Part shown: piece after piece, positions 1 through 9,601 of the stretch
Layout of the letters: each line of letters opens with the position of its first letter
Position numbering within the stretch: position 1 is the first letter of the stretch
DNA from: Platycnemis pennipes
Lineage: Eukaryota; Arthropoda; Insecta; Odonata; Platycnemididae
Assembly (NCBI GenBank): GCA_933228895.1
Contig: OW121846.1
Coordinates: 81,108,064-81,172,063 of the forward strand
Direction: 5' to 3'
DNA length: 64,000 nucleotides
Notes under the pieces: generated by a model
What the model was told of the DNA's origin: nothing
Seen by the model: only the letters and a program-made list of their open reading frames with translations
The model's database searches: none
Made by a program: the position numbers and the translations under genes

Positions 1-2178
1 ATTTGGCTGTTGAAAAATGCCCCTTAACCTATGGAAATGCATACACTTCGTTTTATCTTCACTGAACCTCATTCCATTCTCACGAGACCATCTATGGAGG
101 CGGTTTAAAGTCATTTGGACTTGCCTCTCAGCGACAGAAAGTTTTGAAGATCTACAAAATATAGCTAGGTCGTCTACGAAAAGAGTGGCCATGGTGGGCG
201 CTTTTATGCAGTTCACAATGCTATTTATAGCAATAGCAAACAAGGTAACACTTAAAACGGAGCCTTGTGGGACTCCGTTCTGCAAGATATGATATTTAGA
301 AAGAGAATTTCCTATTCGGACTCTAAACGTACGCAAATTAAGAAAATTTTTAATAAATACAGGTAGGTTGCCTCTAAAACCCCATGTGTACAGAGACTGT
401 AGGACTGCGTGTCTCCAAGTGGTGTCGTACGCTTTTTCAATGTCAAAGAATACTGCTATGACATGTTGCTTAAGAAGGAAAGCCTCTTGAATAAAGTTTT
501 CAATCCTCACCAAGTGATCGATAGTGGACCTGCCCCGTCGAAAGCCACACTGGATGTTGGATATTAAATTTTGATTCTCTAAACACCAAACAAGTCGCCT
601 ATTGATCATTCTTTCCATTAATTTGCATAGACAACTTGTTAACGAAATCGGACGAAAATTAGAAGGGTTGGATCTATCCTTGCCCGTTTTAGGAATAGGG
701 ACAACAATTGATTCTCTCCAGCTCTCCGGGAAAGCGTGTTCTATCCACACTTGGTTAAAGGTGGCGAGCACTTCCGCCAAGGAGGACATAGGTAGGTTCT
801 TCAGAAAAGCATTATGAATCAAGTCTCCTCCAGGAGACGTGTCCTTAGAATCGCCAATGGCCGATATAAGCTCCCGCATGGTGAAGGGAGAGTTGTAAGG
901 AGCAGTGGGTATCGGTTCATTGAAATTGGGATTAACCTTCTCCTGGCGATTTTTAATGACCTTGAATGACGGGTGATAATGGTCAGTGCTACTAATTGAT
1001 TCATAAAGCTCGCCGAAAACCTCCGCAATATCGGTTGGGGCCGAAAGAATTTGTCCATTAATTTTTAACCCTGAGACTGAGGAGATTCTATGCTGGCCCA
1101 TTATTGCTTGTACTTTGGTCCAGACCATTGCAATAGGAGTTCTCGAGTTTATGCTGGAGACGTACTTTCTCCAGGAAGTCTTTTTGGCTTCCCTAACAAC
1201 TTTTCGAGCCTTGGCCCTAAGTCGTCTAAAAGCAGCTAAGTTAGTCGAGGTTGGATATCTGTTAAAAATACGCAGGGCCTTTTTCCGCTTGCGAATAGCT
1301 TCTGCACACTCCTCACTCCACCACGGAACTGGAGGACGGCGGGGAATGCCAGATGCTTTAGGGATGCTGAGTTCCGCGGCTTCGCATATTGCGTTCGTAA
1401 GCATCTCGATATTTTTCAACGCTGACAGGCTGCAGTCAAAATTATATTTAAAACTACTTCTAAAATCAGCCCAATTGGCTTTCCTAATAAGCCACGTTTT
1501 TGGTAAAATGGAATTACAAACATTCCCAGCTTTTTTAATAATAAGGGGGAAGTGATCACTTCCGCAGAGATCGTCATGGGTTTCCATGGTGAAAATAGGA
1601 GCTATGGCTTCAGTGGTAATCCATAGGTCTATGGAAGAGTACTCTCCACTAAAAACATTAAAACGGGTTTTTTCTTTGTCGTTTAGTAAAATCAGGTTAA
1701 AATCATCGATAAAAGCTTCTAAAAGACGCCCTCGACCGTTAAAATCACGCATTTGGTCACCCCATAGGGTGTTGTGTGCATTAAAATCTCCCAGTAACAC
1801 AAACGGCCTTGGAAGCTGATTAATCAAGTCTTCCAGGTTTCGTCTGGTAACTGGAGCCCACTCTGGAAGATACAGATTGCAAAACGTAATTACTTCTGGA
1901 GTGGATATTGTGACTGCAACAGCCTGGAATGGCGTCCGCAAGTCCACCAGGGAGGTGTAAAGGTTCTCCCGGATGGCCACGGCGACTCCACCCTGCGCCC
2001 TCCGTCCGCTAAGGTCGTCTTCTCGGTACATTGAGTAACCCTTGAGTACAGCTTTGTCATTTTCCTTAAAGTGCGTTTCCTGTAGAAAAACACAGAGTGG
2101 GTTAAAATTATTGAGTAGGATTTGCAGTTCTCCAATGTGTTTAAAATAGCCGTTGATGTTCCATTGAAGAGCGAACAT
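1..2178 (-). CDS. LINE copy A ORF2 (endonuclease-RT), 3' end outside window
   Basis: This is ORF2 of an I-group-like non-LTR retrotransposon, a polyprotein that nicks target DNA and reverse-transcribes the element RNA at the nick. The frame is open from an ATG at 2176-2178 to the left edge, 726 codons with no stop. The N-terminus (MFALQWNINGYF) starts the APE-type endonuclease, with the LQETH motif near residue 35. The RT carries GFRRGRST, FFDIEKAYD, GVPQGSVLS and the catalytic FVDD at about 667-670. The RNase H part lies beyond the window. The ATG was chosen because it aligns with the start of ORF2 in copies D and G and lies 57 nt after the Gag stop. Copy A is clearly diverged from the others. 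Confidence 0.9.
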   Translation of the reverse strand, partial: MFALQWNINGYFKHIGELQILLNNFNPLCVFLQETHFKENDKAVLKGYSMYREDDLSGRRAQGGVAVAIRENLYTSLVDLRTPFQAVAVTISTPEVITFCNLYLPEWAPVTRRNLEDLINQLPRPFVLLGDFNAHNTLWGDQMRDFNGRGRLLEAFIDDFNLILLNDKEKTRFNVFSGEYSSIDLWITTEAIAPIFTMETHDDLCGSDHFPLIIKKAGNVCNSILPKTWLIRKANWADFRSSFKYNFDCSLSALKNIEMLTNAICEAAELSIPKASGIPRRPPVPWWSEECAEAIRKRKKALRIFNRYPTSTNLAAFRRLRAKARKVVREAKKTSWRKYVSSINSRTPIAMVWTKVQAIMGQHRISSVSGLKINGQILSAPTDIAEVFGELYESISSTDHYHPSFKVIKNRQEKVNPNFNEPIPTAPYNSPFTMRELISAIGDSKDTSPGGDLIHNAFLKNLPMSSLAEVLATFNQVWIEHAFPESWRESIVVPIPKTGKDRSNPSNFRPISLTSCLCKLMERMINRRLVWCLENQNLISNIQCGFRRGRSTIDHLVRIENFIQEAFLLKQHVIAVFFDIEKAYDTTWRHAVLQSLYTWGFRGNLPVFIKNFLNLRTFRVRIGNSLSKYHILQNGVPQGSVLSVTLFAIAINSIVNCIKAPTMATLFVDDLAIFCRSSKLSVAERQVQMTLNRLHRWSRENGMRFSEDKTKCMHFHRLRGIFQQPN

Positions 2179-2235
2179 ATTTTTATTATTTTTTCCCATT
2201 AAAGGGTTGAAAATGTGGATCTCTGCGAGAAGAAC

Positions 2236-3468
2236 TTATCGCTTGAGAAATGCTTTCTTCCCCTTACTCCTATTCGCGAGGAGGGCTTTTATTTGTTCTT
2301 CGTCTTCCTCATCTTCTTCCATTTCTTCTTCGTTGAGGGCTATACATACGTGAGAGCGTTCCGTTAAAGGCACACTCTCCGAGGATTGGGATTGTTGTTT
2401 CCCTTGAACATGAGAAGCCTGTGAGACTGAGGTTCCGTTTTTTTTAGTCTGCTCGATATTTTTTTTTGGTGGCTCCAATGTCTTAGAAGTAGTTTTTGAT
2501 ATTTTAGGCTCTTCCGGTTTATTTTTTGTTTCTTTTCCTTCGTTCGTCGTTACTTTAACTTCCTTTTTCGTTAGCTTCGGTTCGTTATTATATGTTTGTG
2601 TGCCAGTGCTGGCGGTTTTTGGAGGTCCAACCGTTTTCGCAAAAGATTTTGAAAAGGTTGGAGCTATAAGTGTGCGGTACTTTTTCCTGGCCTCGCTATA
2701 GGGAATCTTTTCTGTTACTTTGATTTCGGTAATTTTGCGTTCCTCCTGCATCCTAGGGCATACTCTAGAATAGACCGGATGGGGGCCCTCGCAGTTGCTG
2801 CATAAAACAGGTGAGGTGCATGTTTCCTCGCCATGTTCTGCTTTCGCGCATTTTGGGCATAAAGCTTCTCCCCTGCATCTTGTTGCCGTATGGCCAAATT
2901 TCTGACATTTGAAACAGCGGAGTGGGTTAGGGATGTATGGCCGCACAGAACAAGGTTGATATCCCACTTTGACCTTTTCCGGAAGTCTATCTAAAGCGAA
3001 GGTCAGGACTACTGATGTTGAGTTCACCCATTCATTATTTCGTTTTGTTTTAAGTCGGCGACATCCGATAACCCCTTGAGAGGCCATATCCTTAACTATT
3101 TCTTCCGATTCGACGTAAAGAAGATCGTAACATGAAATAACTCCGGAACATGTATTCAGTGTTTTGTGTTTTTCCACAGCGACAGGGATACCATTAAAGG
3201 ATGTCATTTCGAGTAATTTCTCACTTTGCTTATCATCAAACGTTTGAATTAGCAACGTGCCATCACGAAGTTTCTTCACATTCTCAAGACACCCTGGGAC
3301 GGAAGCCGAGAAGATGCGCTCTATAAGAAAGGGGGAGACCTTGGTCAGGTTTTCGCCTTCGTTCACACATCTCATAATTAAATACTTGCGACATGGATGT
3401 TTATACTTTGCTCCACCATCCGAATCCGGACGGTATCTTTTCAAAGGAGGAAATAGGTTATTTTCCAT
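2236..3468 (-). CDS. LINE copy A ORF1 (Gag, CCHC zinc knuckles)
   Basis: A 410-residue Gag-like nucleic-acid-binding protein that would coat the element RNA. It starts MENNLFPPLKR, the same start context as the other copies. Three zinc knuckles lie in the middle of the protein: CFKCQKFGHTATRC (C-x2-C-x4-H-x4-C), CPKCAKAEHGEETC and CSNCEGPHPVYSRVC. A Lys/Thr/Ser-rich low-complexity stretch follows, then an acidic tail (EEEMEEDEEDEEQ) and a basic C-terminus. It is unbroken and sits directly upstream of ORF2 on the minus strand. The family resembles Gag proteins annotated in jockey/X-element-type LINEs. Confidence 0.92.
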   Translation of the reverse strand: MENNLFPPLKRYRPDSDGGAKYKHPCRKYLIMRCVNEGENLTKVSPFLIERIFSASVPGCLENVKKLRDGTLLIQTFDDKQSEKLLEMTSFNGIPVAVEKHKTLNTCSGVISCYDLLYVESEEIVKDMASQGVIGCRRLKTKRNNEWVNSTSVVLTFALDRLPEKVKVGYQPCSVRPYIPNPLRCFKCQKFGHTATRCRGEALCPKCAKAEHGEETCTSPVLCSNCEGPHPVYSRVCPRMQEERKITEIKVTEKIPYSEARKKYRTLIAPTFSKSFAKTVGPPKTASTGTQTYNNEPKLTKKEVKVTTNEGKETKNKPEEPKISKTTSKTLEPPKKNIEQTKKNGTSVSQASHVQGKQQSQSSESVPLTERSHVCIALNEEEMEEDEEDEEQIKALLANRSKGKKAFLKR

Positions 3469-4062
3469 CTAAAGAAATTGTTCATCCCCCGGGCTCCCCA
3501 CCCACCACGGAGCCACACATTCGGGACGCCGCACCGCAAGCCGGTGCGGTCGCCAGGGCTACCCGAGGGATATAGCACTTCTGGCATGGTTGTCTGCTTC
3601 TGGGTTGGTCTCCGGCTACGCGGGTCCTCCAAACCCGCGCACCTTCGACGCCCTTCCGCCAGACCCCCATGCCGTCCGCACTCGCCTGCTGAACGCCGAT
3701 ACGAAACAGCTAGCCGATTGATCAGAGGCGGCTACTCCCTGACCTCCCGTTTCGGTGGAGTCCAAGGCCAAAGTGGTGTGTTGCAACCCGACTTTCAGGG
3801 GATCCGACCCCCATCCAGACCGGGAAGCTCAACCACCAGGATCCTCTTTCCCCACCTTACGGGTCTCCACGCACGGCAAACACGCGGGTGAGTCAGTTGG
3901 CCAGATGTTGTGGCTCTACTCAGCACAGTAGACTCACATACTGCCCGGAAACTGCCCCGACGCACTGTGGGTTTTTTAACGAGGTTGTCTCCTCGGTGGG
4001 CTCGGGTCCGTGGGGGCGCTACTCCCCTTAGGAAGAGATAAATCTCTTCCCCCCGTGCGGGG
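3469..4062 (-). other. 5' UTR of LINE copy A
   Basis: GC-rich leader of copy A between the Gag ATG and the right end of the element. It shares the block around 3485-3640 with the other copies, but its extreme 5' end differs. It ends with an inverted repeat GGAAGAGA-TAAA-TCTCTTCC (4031-4050) and CCCCGTGCGGGG (4051-4062) instead of the CTGCGGG...CCCGCAG hairpin of copies B, D, G, H and I. The Tnp2-like reading frame resumes at once at 4063. LINEs of this type usually carry an internal promoter here; none can be pointed to. Confidence 0.75.
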
Positions 4063-4297
4063 ATGAATGTATTCCTCCGGGAATTTGTTAACCAGGGTAA
4101 GAAACTGTATCATGATGGAGTAAGTTGGGAAAGAAATGGTGTATCTGTGCGCAGCAGATTTATATGCTTATGCTGCTGTGTTGACTCTGTTGCAAGACCG
4201 TTAGTGCAATGTACTACTCAATTCAATGGTTTTTTGGGTGTAGTTGGTGCTATCATAGTGGGGAAAGGGTGGAGGGGCAGGTCAAATACCCAATAAG
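4063..4297 (+). pseudogene. Tnp2-like (CACTA-type) transposase, left fragment
   Basis: This reads MNVFLREFVNQGKKLYHDGV, followed by a cysteine-rich strand (FICLCCCVDSVARPLVQ) and QFNG. It matches the conserved core of Tnp2/Transposase_21-type DDE transposases carried by CACTA-like elements, around the CxxD...ARAxVQ...QFNGxxGCxxC region. A one-base T-run shift near 4230 is needed to continue into GCSWC. The part encoding upstream residues is missing because LINE A sits directly to the left. The fragment ends exactly at the target duplication of LINE B, and the frame continues (KYPIRETVKSRTEKQMERH) at 17072-17150. Confidence 0.8.
4280..4297. repeat. Target site duplication of LINE B, left copy
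   Basis: GGTCAAATACCCAATAAG is present at 4280-4297 and again at 17072-17089, flanking LINE B. Joining the flanks across one copy restores the Tnp2-like reading frame. Confidence 0.95.
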
Positions 4298-4320
4298 GTA
4301 GGTAGGTTTATGTTTTTATG

Positions 4321-4350
4321 GGTGCGTCGACGACTAAGGTCATTTGCACC
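4321..4350 (-). other. Conserved 3'-terminal hairpin of LINE B
   Basis: GGTGCGTCGACG...TTTGCACC: arms GGTGC/GCACC around a central GTCGAC block, next to the tail. The same structure ends copies C, D, F, G, H, I, J and K. It is probably the RT recognition element; that role is inferred. Confidence 0.75.
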
Positions 4351-4432
4351 ACGCAGTCTATTTGGTGTTCTAAAATAAAAATAAGATATGTCGGCGATAG
4401 AAAAAAAAAGAAAAAAAATAGACGACTCTATA

Positions 4433-7400
4433 TTAAATCTTATTTAGAAGGCCAGTTGCTTTTAAAAAAGATATAATTCGGCTTAGGCGATCAAGATCGT
4501 CTCCTAGAATTTGTTCTAGGTCTCCCCTTATACCCAGCTTTTCGCGCATAGTCCGGAATTTGTCACACTCAGTCAGGAGGTGTCGGACACTGAGAGGAGA
4601 GTCGCAGTCGTCACAACGAGGTGTAATCTTCTCTTCTGTAAAGAGGAAGGAGTGGGCCAAGGCGCAATGCCCAATTCTTAAACGTGTGAGGACGACTTCC
4701 TCTCTGCGACTGTTCCTGACGGAAGTGGGCCACACTGACGTTACCGGTTTTACGCTGCGTAGTTTGTTATTACGCACGTCTCTCCAAGATGCACTCCACT
4801 GCTCTAGCACTACTTTACGAAGAGTAGCCTTTAGGTCCTGGCAAGGGACCAGCGTCACCGTCTGTTCAGGGATCCTTAGAGCCCTCTTCGCAGCTGCATC
4901 GGCCGTCTCATTACCGGCAATTCCCACATGTCCAGGGACCCAGAGGAATGTTATGGTAATTCCCCTTCTATTAAGGCATAGGAGCCTGGAGTGTATGCTC
5001 TGGACAATGGGGTGATAGGAGCAGAAGACGGAAATGGATTGAAGAGCACTCATAGAGTCCGTACAAATGGCGAACGCCTTAGCACTCTTCCCTATCCCAT
5101 CAAGAAGCATCTTAATGGCCAGCAGCTCGGCTGTGTATATGCTACACAGTGGGCTGAGCCTGGCCTTGACGACGCCGTGGTGAGAGGAGGTAACCGCGCA
5201 TGCGCAAGCTGAATCCGATTTAGAACCATCAGTGAATACGGGGATGTAGTCGGGGTGGCGACCAAGAAATTCATTGAAAATCCGCTGGTACTCTAGATCA
5301 GTGGTGTGGGCTTTCGGGCGGCTACTGAGACCCATGTGGATTTCAGGGGGCGGAATTATCCACGGTGGGTAACTAGAGTACCCGACCGGATACAAATCTG
5401 GGAGCCTTAACCTGGCTGCTTGAATTAATAAATTAAAGCGAACACCAAGCGGCTTGGTGGCTCTTGTCCGTCTACTAAAAAGTTCTAAAAAACGAGGGTT
5501 AAAAATCACGTTAAAACAAGGATGGTTCCGTGTCGCTAAAATTTTGGCCGCATAGGATCACATTAAAATGTTTCTGCGGTGCGACAACGGCGGTTCGCCG
5601 GCATCAGCATAGATGCTGAGGACCGGACTGGTCCAGAAAGCACCAGTGGATATCCGGAGCCCTGCGTTGTGCACTGGTGTCAGAGATCTATACGTATCGC
5701 GGCTGGAGGCGTAAACAAATGACCCATAGTCCAGCTTGGAACGTACGAGTGAGCGGTACAATAAAAGCAATGACCTGCGGTCGGCACCCCAAGATGAGTG
5801 ATTTAAAAACTTTAAAATATTTAGAGTCCGTAGACTTTTATCCCTTAAACTCCGTATGTGATCACGGTAGCTGAGTCGGTAGTCCAACGTCATGCCAAGG
5901 AACCGAACTGAGTCCACGTAAGGTAAATGTCTACCATCAAGTAAAAGTGCTGGTGGAATATAGGCTCCTCTTACACGATAAAAATGAACGCATTTGCACT
6001 TTTCCGTCGAAAACTTAAATCCATTTCTCTGGGACCAGCTCCCGAGTCTGTTCAGAGCCAGCTGGGTTACTCTAGCAGCGCTGTTAAGTTTCGACGACCT
6101 GCAAAATATTGCTAGGTCGTCCACAAACAGTGATCCCAAGAGAGGAGGTTTGATACATCTTGCTATATCATTAATAGCAATGGCGAATAATGTCACGCTT
6201 AAAACGGACCCTTGGGGCACATCATTCTCTTGTGGGTAAAAATCAGATAGGTGGTTGCCTACCTTAACTTTAAAAACACGGTCACTTAAAAAGTTATGTA
6301 TAAAAGCAAGTAAATTTCCCCTCATACCCCACTCGTGCAGCGTCGTTAAGATTTTCCGCCGCCAAACTCTGTCGTATGCCTTCTCCATGTCGAAGAAGAC
6401 ACCTACGACGTGTTGGCGGAGAAGAAAGGCCTCCTGGATATAATTGTCGACCCTGACTAGGTGGTCAACGGTCGATCGACCACGTCTAAAACCACATTGG
6501 ATAGTTGAGAGAAGGTTTCGACGCTCCAACCACCAAACAAGCCGCCGATTCACCATTCTCTCCGTTACCTTACACAGGCAACTGGTGAGAGAAATAGGCC
6601 TGTAATTGTTCGGGTCAGCTCTATCTTTACCCTGCTTAAGGATGGGTACAACGATAGACTCCCGCCAGGAGTTAGGGAAGCTACCCTCAGCCCAAAGTTG
6701 GTTGAGGGATCGCAAGACCTCCAGCAGTGCCCTCTCCGGAATATTCCGGAGAAACGCATTGTGGATTTCGTCCATTCCTGCGGCCGTGTCTCGGGAGTCT
6801 TCAATGGCAGAACGTAGTTCCCAGAGGGAGAACGGGATATTGTACTCGGCCATTGTATGCTTTTCAGTCAAGATGAGTGGGCAGGATTCTGAGCGTCTCT
6901 TAATAGAAAGGAAGGTTTCCTCATACGTGTCGTCGCTGCATGTTTTGGTGAGTAACTGGCCGAAGACCTCGCCGATAGCAGATGGAGATGTCAATACATT
7001 GCCGCCTACGTTGAGGAACGGGACGCTGCGTTGATGGTGGTTTCCCGAAATGCGTTTTACCTTGTCCCAGACATGTGCCAAGGGTGTTCTGTAGTTAATA
7101 CTGGATACGTATTCCATCCAGGAGGCCTTTTTTGCTTCCTTAACGATCCTTCGAGCTTTGGCTCGGAGGTACCTGAAGGAAGCTAGGTTCGTCTCCGTAG
7201 GAAATTTATTAAAAATCCGTAACGCTTTCTTGCGTTGACGAATGGCTCTTGCGCATTCCTCGTTCCACCACGGGACTGCAGGCCTGAGAATGGTTCGCAC
7301 TGGCTTAGGAACGCTGCAGTTGGCTGCATGAATGATGCTGCGCGTTAATTTATCAATGTTCAAAACTCCGTTTTGGCTTTCGTCATGCTTAAAATTAAAT

Positions 7401-8063
7401 GTGTCTTTAAAAACAGGCCAATTGGCTTTCCGGACGATCCAGTTGCCCGGTCTGATAAAATCTGGATTAAAATTATTTTCTCTACTTATTAGAATGGGAA
7501 AATGATCGCTCCCACACAGGTCATTGTGAACAGTCAAATGAAGCTTGTTCATCAAAGTACTCGACGTGAGGCAAAGATCAATTGTAGAAAACTGACCATT
7601 AAAAGAGTTAAAACGTGTGTGTTCACCGTTATTCATTAAAACTAAGTTAAAATCTTTAATAAAACTAGATAACACCCGGCCTCTACGGTTGCACTGCTCC
7701 CGAGAGCTACCCCAAAGGGTTTCGTGAGCGTTAAAATCCCCTAATGAAATGTAAGGTTTCGGTAGCTGATGAAGAAGGGTTTCAAGATTAAATCGGGTGA
7801 CCGGAGCCGCCTCTGGTAAGTAAACATTACATACTGTCACAGCCTCTGGGCCATGCACCGTTACAGCGACCGCCTGAAAAGGCGTGTTCAGCTGCACTCG
7901 GGAGGTGTAAAGGGCCTCCCGAGTGGCAACCAACACTCCACCCTGGGCACGTTGGCCACTGGTGTCGTCCAGTCTAAGAACATTAAAACCTTTTAAAATA
8001 CCGTTGTCAGTTGTTTTAAAATGAGTTTCTTGCAGACATATGCAAGAGGGGTTAAGATCTCGA
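4433..8063 (-). pseudogene. LINE B ORF2, main part, with nonsense codon
   Basis: Most of the endonuclease-RT-RNase H polyprotein of copy B. From 8063 to 5561 it covers the endonuclease (GDFNAHE, SDHFPI), and the RT (GFRRGRST, FFDMEKAYD, GVPQGSVLS, FVDD). At 5558-5560 an in-frame TGA follows NILM, where the other copies have Cys-Asn-Tyr. The same frame then continues from 5557 to 4433 with RNase H (VFTDGSKS, YTAELLAIK, CTDSMSALQ, VPGHVGIAGNETAD), the C-terminal CDDC...H...C knuckle and the end LLNKI. The first codons lie at 15185-15263, beyond the nested C/D insertion. The single point change plus the insertion make it non-functional. Confidence 0.9.
8053..8063. repeat. Target site duplication of LINE C, left copy
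   Basis: TAAGATCTCGA at 8053-8063 is repeated at 15185-15195. The unbroken B sequence across one copy matches the homologous GGGGTTAAAATCACG...ATTAAAACGG region of copy D. Confidence 0.93.
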
Positions 8064-8087
8064 GTAGTAGTAGTAGAATTAGTTTAA

Positions 8088-8118
8088 GGTGCGTCGACTG
8101 CTGCGGTCATTTTGCACC
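8088..8118 (-). other. Conserved 3'-terminal hairpin of LINE C
   Basis: GGTGCGTCGACTG...TTTTGCACC, the same terminal structure as in copy B, here next to a (CTA)n tail. Confidence 0.75.
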
Positions 8119-8231
8119 TTTACTCAGTTCGGGGTAGGAATGAAGTTAAAATTTAACCACTTGATGAAATGGGTAACACTATGATAGACGCATATGGGTA
8201 AAACTGAAAAACATTAAAAGATTAAAATCAG

Positions 8232-9443
8232 TCATATTTTGGATAGCAAATTGGCTTCCTGCAGGAATTTAAGAGCGTCATCAATTCGTGTAGGATTATC
8301 ACCAATTACCTGACTCAGCTCACCAGACACATTGTGACGCTCACGTAGTGCCCGATATTTATCACAATGTACAAGGAGGTGTCTTATGGACAAATGGCAG
8401 TCACAGGAATCGCAGTTTGGTGGTTCTTTCCCAATGGTAAAAAGATAGGAGTGGGTTAGTGCTGTGTGCCCAATTCTCAGCCTAGTGACTACTACTTCTT
8501 CTCTTCGGCTATTCCTTATCGAAGACTTCCAGGCTGCTGTACTATCTTTGATTTCTCTCAGTTTGTTTAGCGTCACGTTACGCCATGAGATATTCCAAGT
8601 TTGGATAACTGCATTCCTAAGGTAAAGTTTTAGATCCTGGGTCGGAATATGGTCAATTTGGTCCTCGCAGCTGTTCAGGACTGCTTTTGCAGCTACGTCA
8701 GCAGCTTCGTTTCCGATAATGCCCACGTGGGCAGGTACCCATAGGAATCTTATTTGGATGTCCTTGGTACTAAGACTGGCAATTTGGGATACTATATCCT
8801 GGGCCAAGGGATGCGAGGGAGGGAAGCTACAGATACTTTGAAGAGAGCTTCGAGAATCTGAGCAAATTAGGAAGGCTTTGTTCCGATTCTCCATCTCGTG
8901 AAGTGAGTCTCCAATGGCATCCAGTGATGCCTTGATGGCAAATAACTCCGCCGTGAATACGCTACACATGGGGTGAAGCTTAAAGGCTGCAGAGCCTACA
9001 TCAGCAGAAATGTAGGCGCAGCCGCATGCGGAACCAGTTTTGGAGCCATCGGTGTAGATTTTAGCATATCCTCGGTATCTATGTATGGCCTCCAGTGCTA
9101 GTAATCTAAGTTCGGTGGAACTTTTATTTGCCTTAGCGCCTGTGTATGCTAGGGAGCAATCTACTTCAGGAAACTCCCATGGAGGAAGCTTAAAATTTTT
9201 TAATCGACACACCTCCGGAAGGTCGATACCCAAGTCGGAGATTAAAATCTTAAAACGCATGGCAAGGGGTTGAGTTGCCCTAGGTCGTCTGTTAAAAACG
9301 TCCGCAAAACGTGGGTTAAAAATTATTTTAAAACATGGATGTGATCGTCTTGATAAGATCTTACAGATATAATTACACATAAGAATCTTTATCCGGACCT
9401 CAAGGGGAGGTTCACCCGCATCGATGTAAATGCTCTGAACGGG
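8232..9443 (-). pseudogene. LINE C ORF2 fragment (end of RT, RNase H)
   Basis: An open frame of more than 380 residues with no start of its own, because the copy is 5'-truncated. It reads SIYIDAGEPPLEVR, then MCNYICKILSRRSHPCFKI, then an RNase H domain: IYTDGSKTGSACGCA (first Asp), VFTAELFAIKASL (Glu), ICSDSRSSLQSI (Asp) and WVPAHVGIIGNEAADVAAK (His/Asp). The C-terminal knuckle CDSCDCHLSIRHLLVHC follows and the protein ends LLSKI. Compared with other copies it has a short insertion (SLHEMENRN) after the RNase H glutamate. The first 15 codons of the fragment lie at 15140-15184. Confidence 0.88.
9432..9443. repeat. Target site duplication of LINE D, left copy
   Basis: GCTCTGAACGGG at 9432-9443 is repeated at 15140-15151. 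The right copy continues into the RT reading frame of copy C. Confidence 0.93.
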
Positions 9444-9472
9444 TAGGTAGGTAGGTAGGTATTGATTTTTGG

Positions 9473-9503
9473 GGTGCTTCGACAGCCAAGGTCATTTCGC
9501 ACC
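9473..9503 (-). other. Conserved 3'-terminal hairpin of LINE D
   Basis: GGTGCTTCGACAGCC...TTTCGCACC: the stem is kept, while the central GTCGAC is changed to TTCGAC, as in copy I. Confidence 0.72.
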
Positions 9504-9601
9504 ACCCATTCTCTAATTTATCCATAGGCAATATATTAAACTATATTTACGGTAGATCGAAATAAGACTAAAAATAAGAATAAAAACATGTCTGTATAGT
9601 A

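Noticed and set aside
3478..3891. Plus-strand 137-codon ORF
   Set aside because: It lies within the GC-rich 5' UTR of LINE A in antisense; length is explained by composition and there is no recognisable domain.
9444..9465. Telomeric origin of the TAGG tail
   Set aside because: The unit is 4 nt (TAGG), not the arthropod 5-nt TTAGG, and it sits at a LINE 3' end with target duplications.
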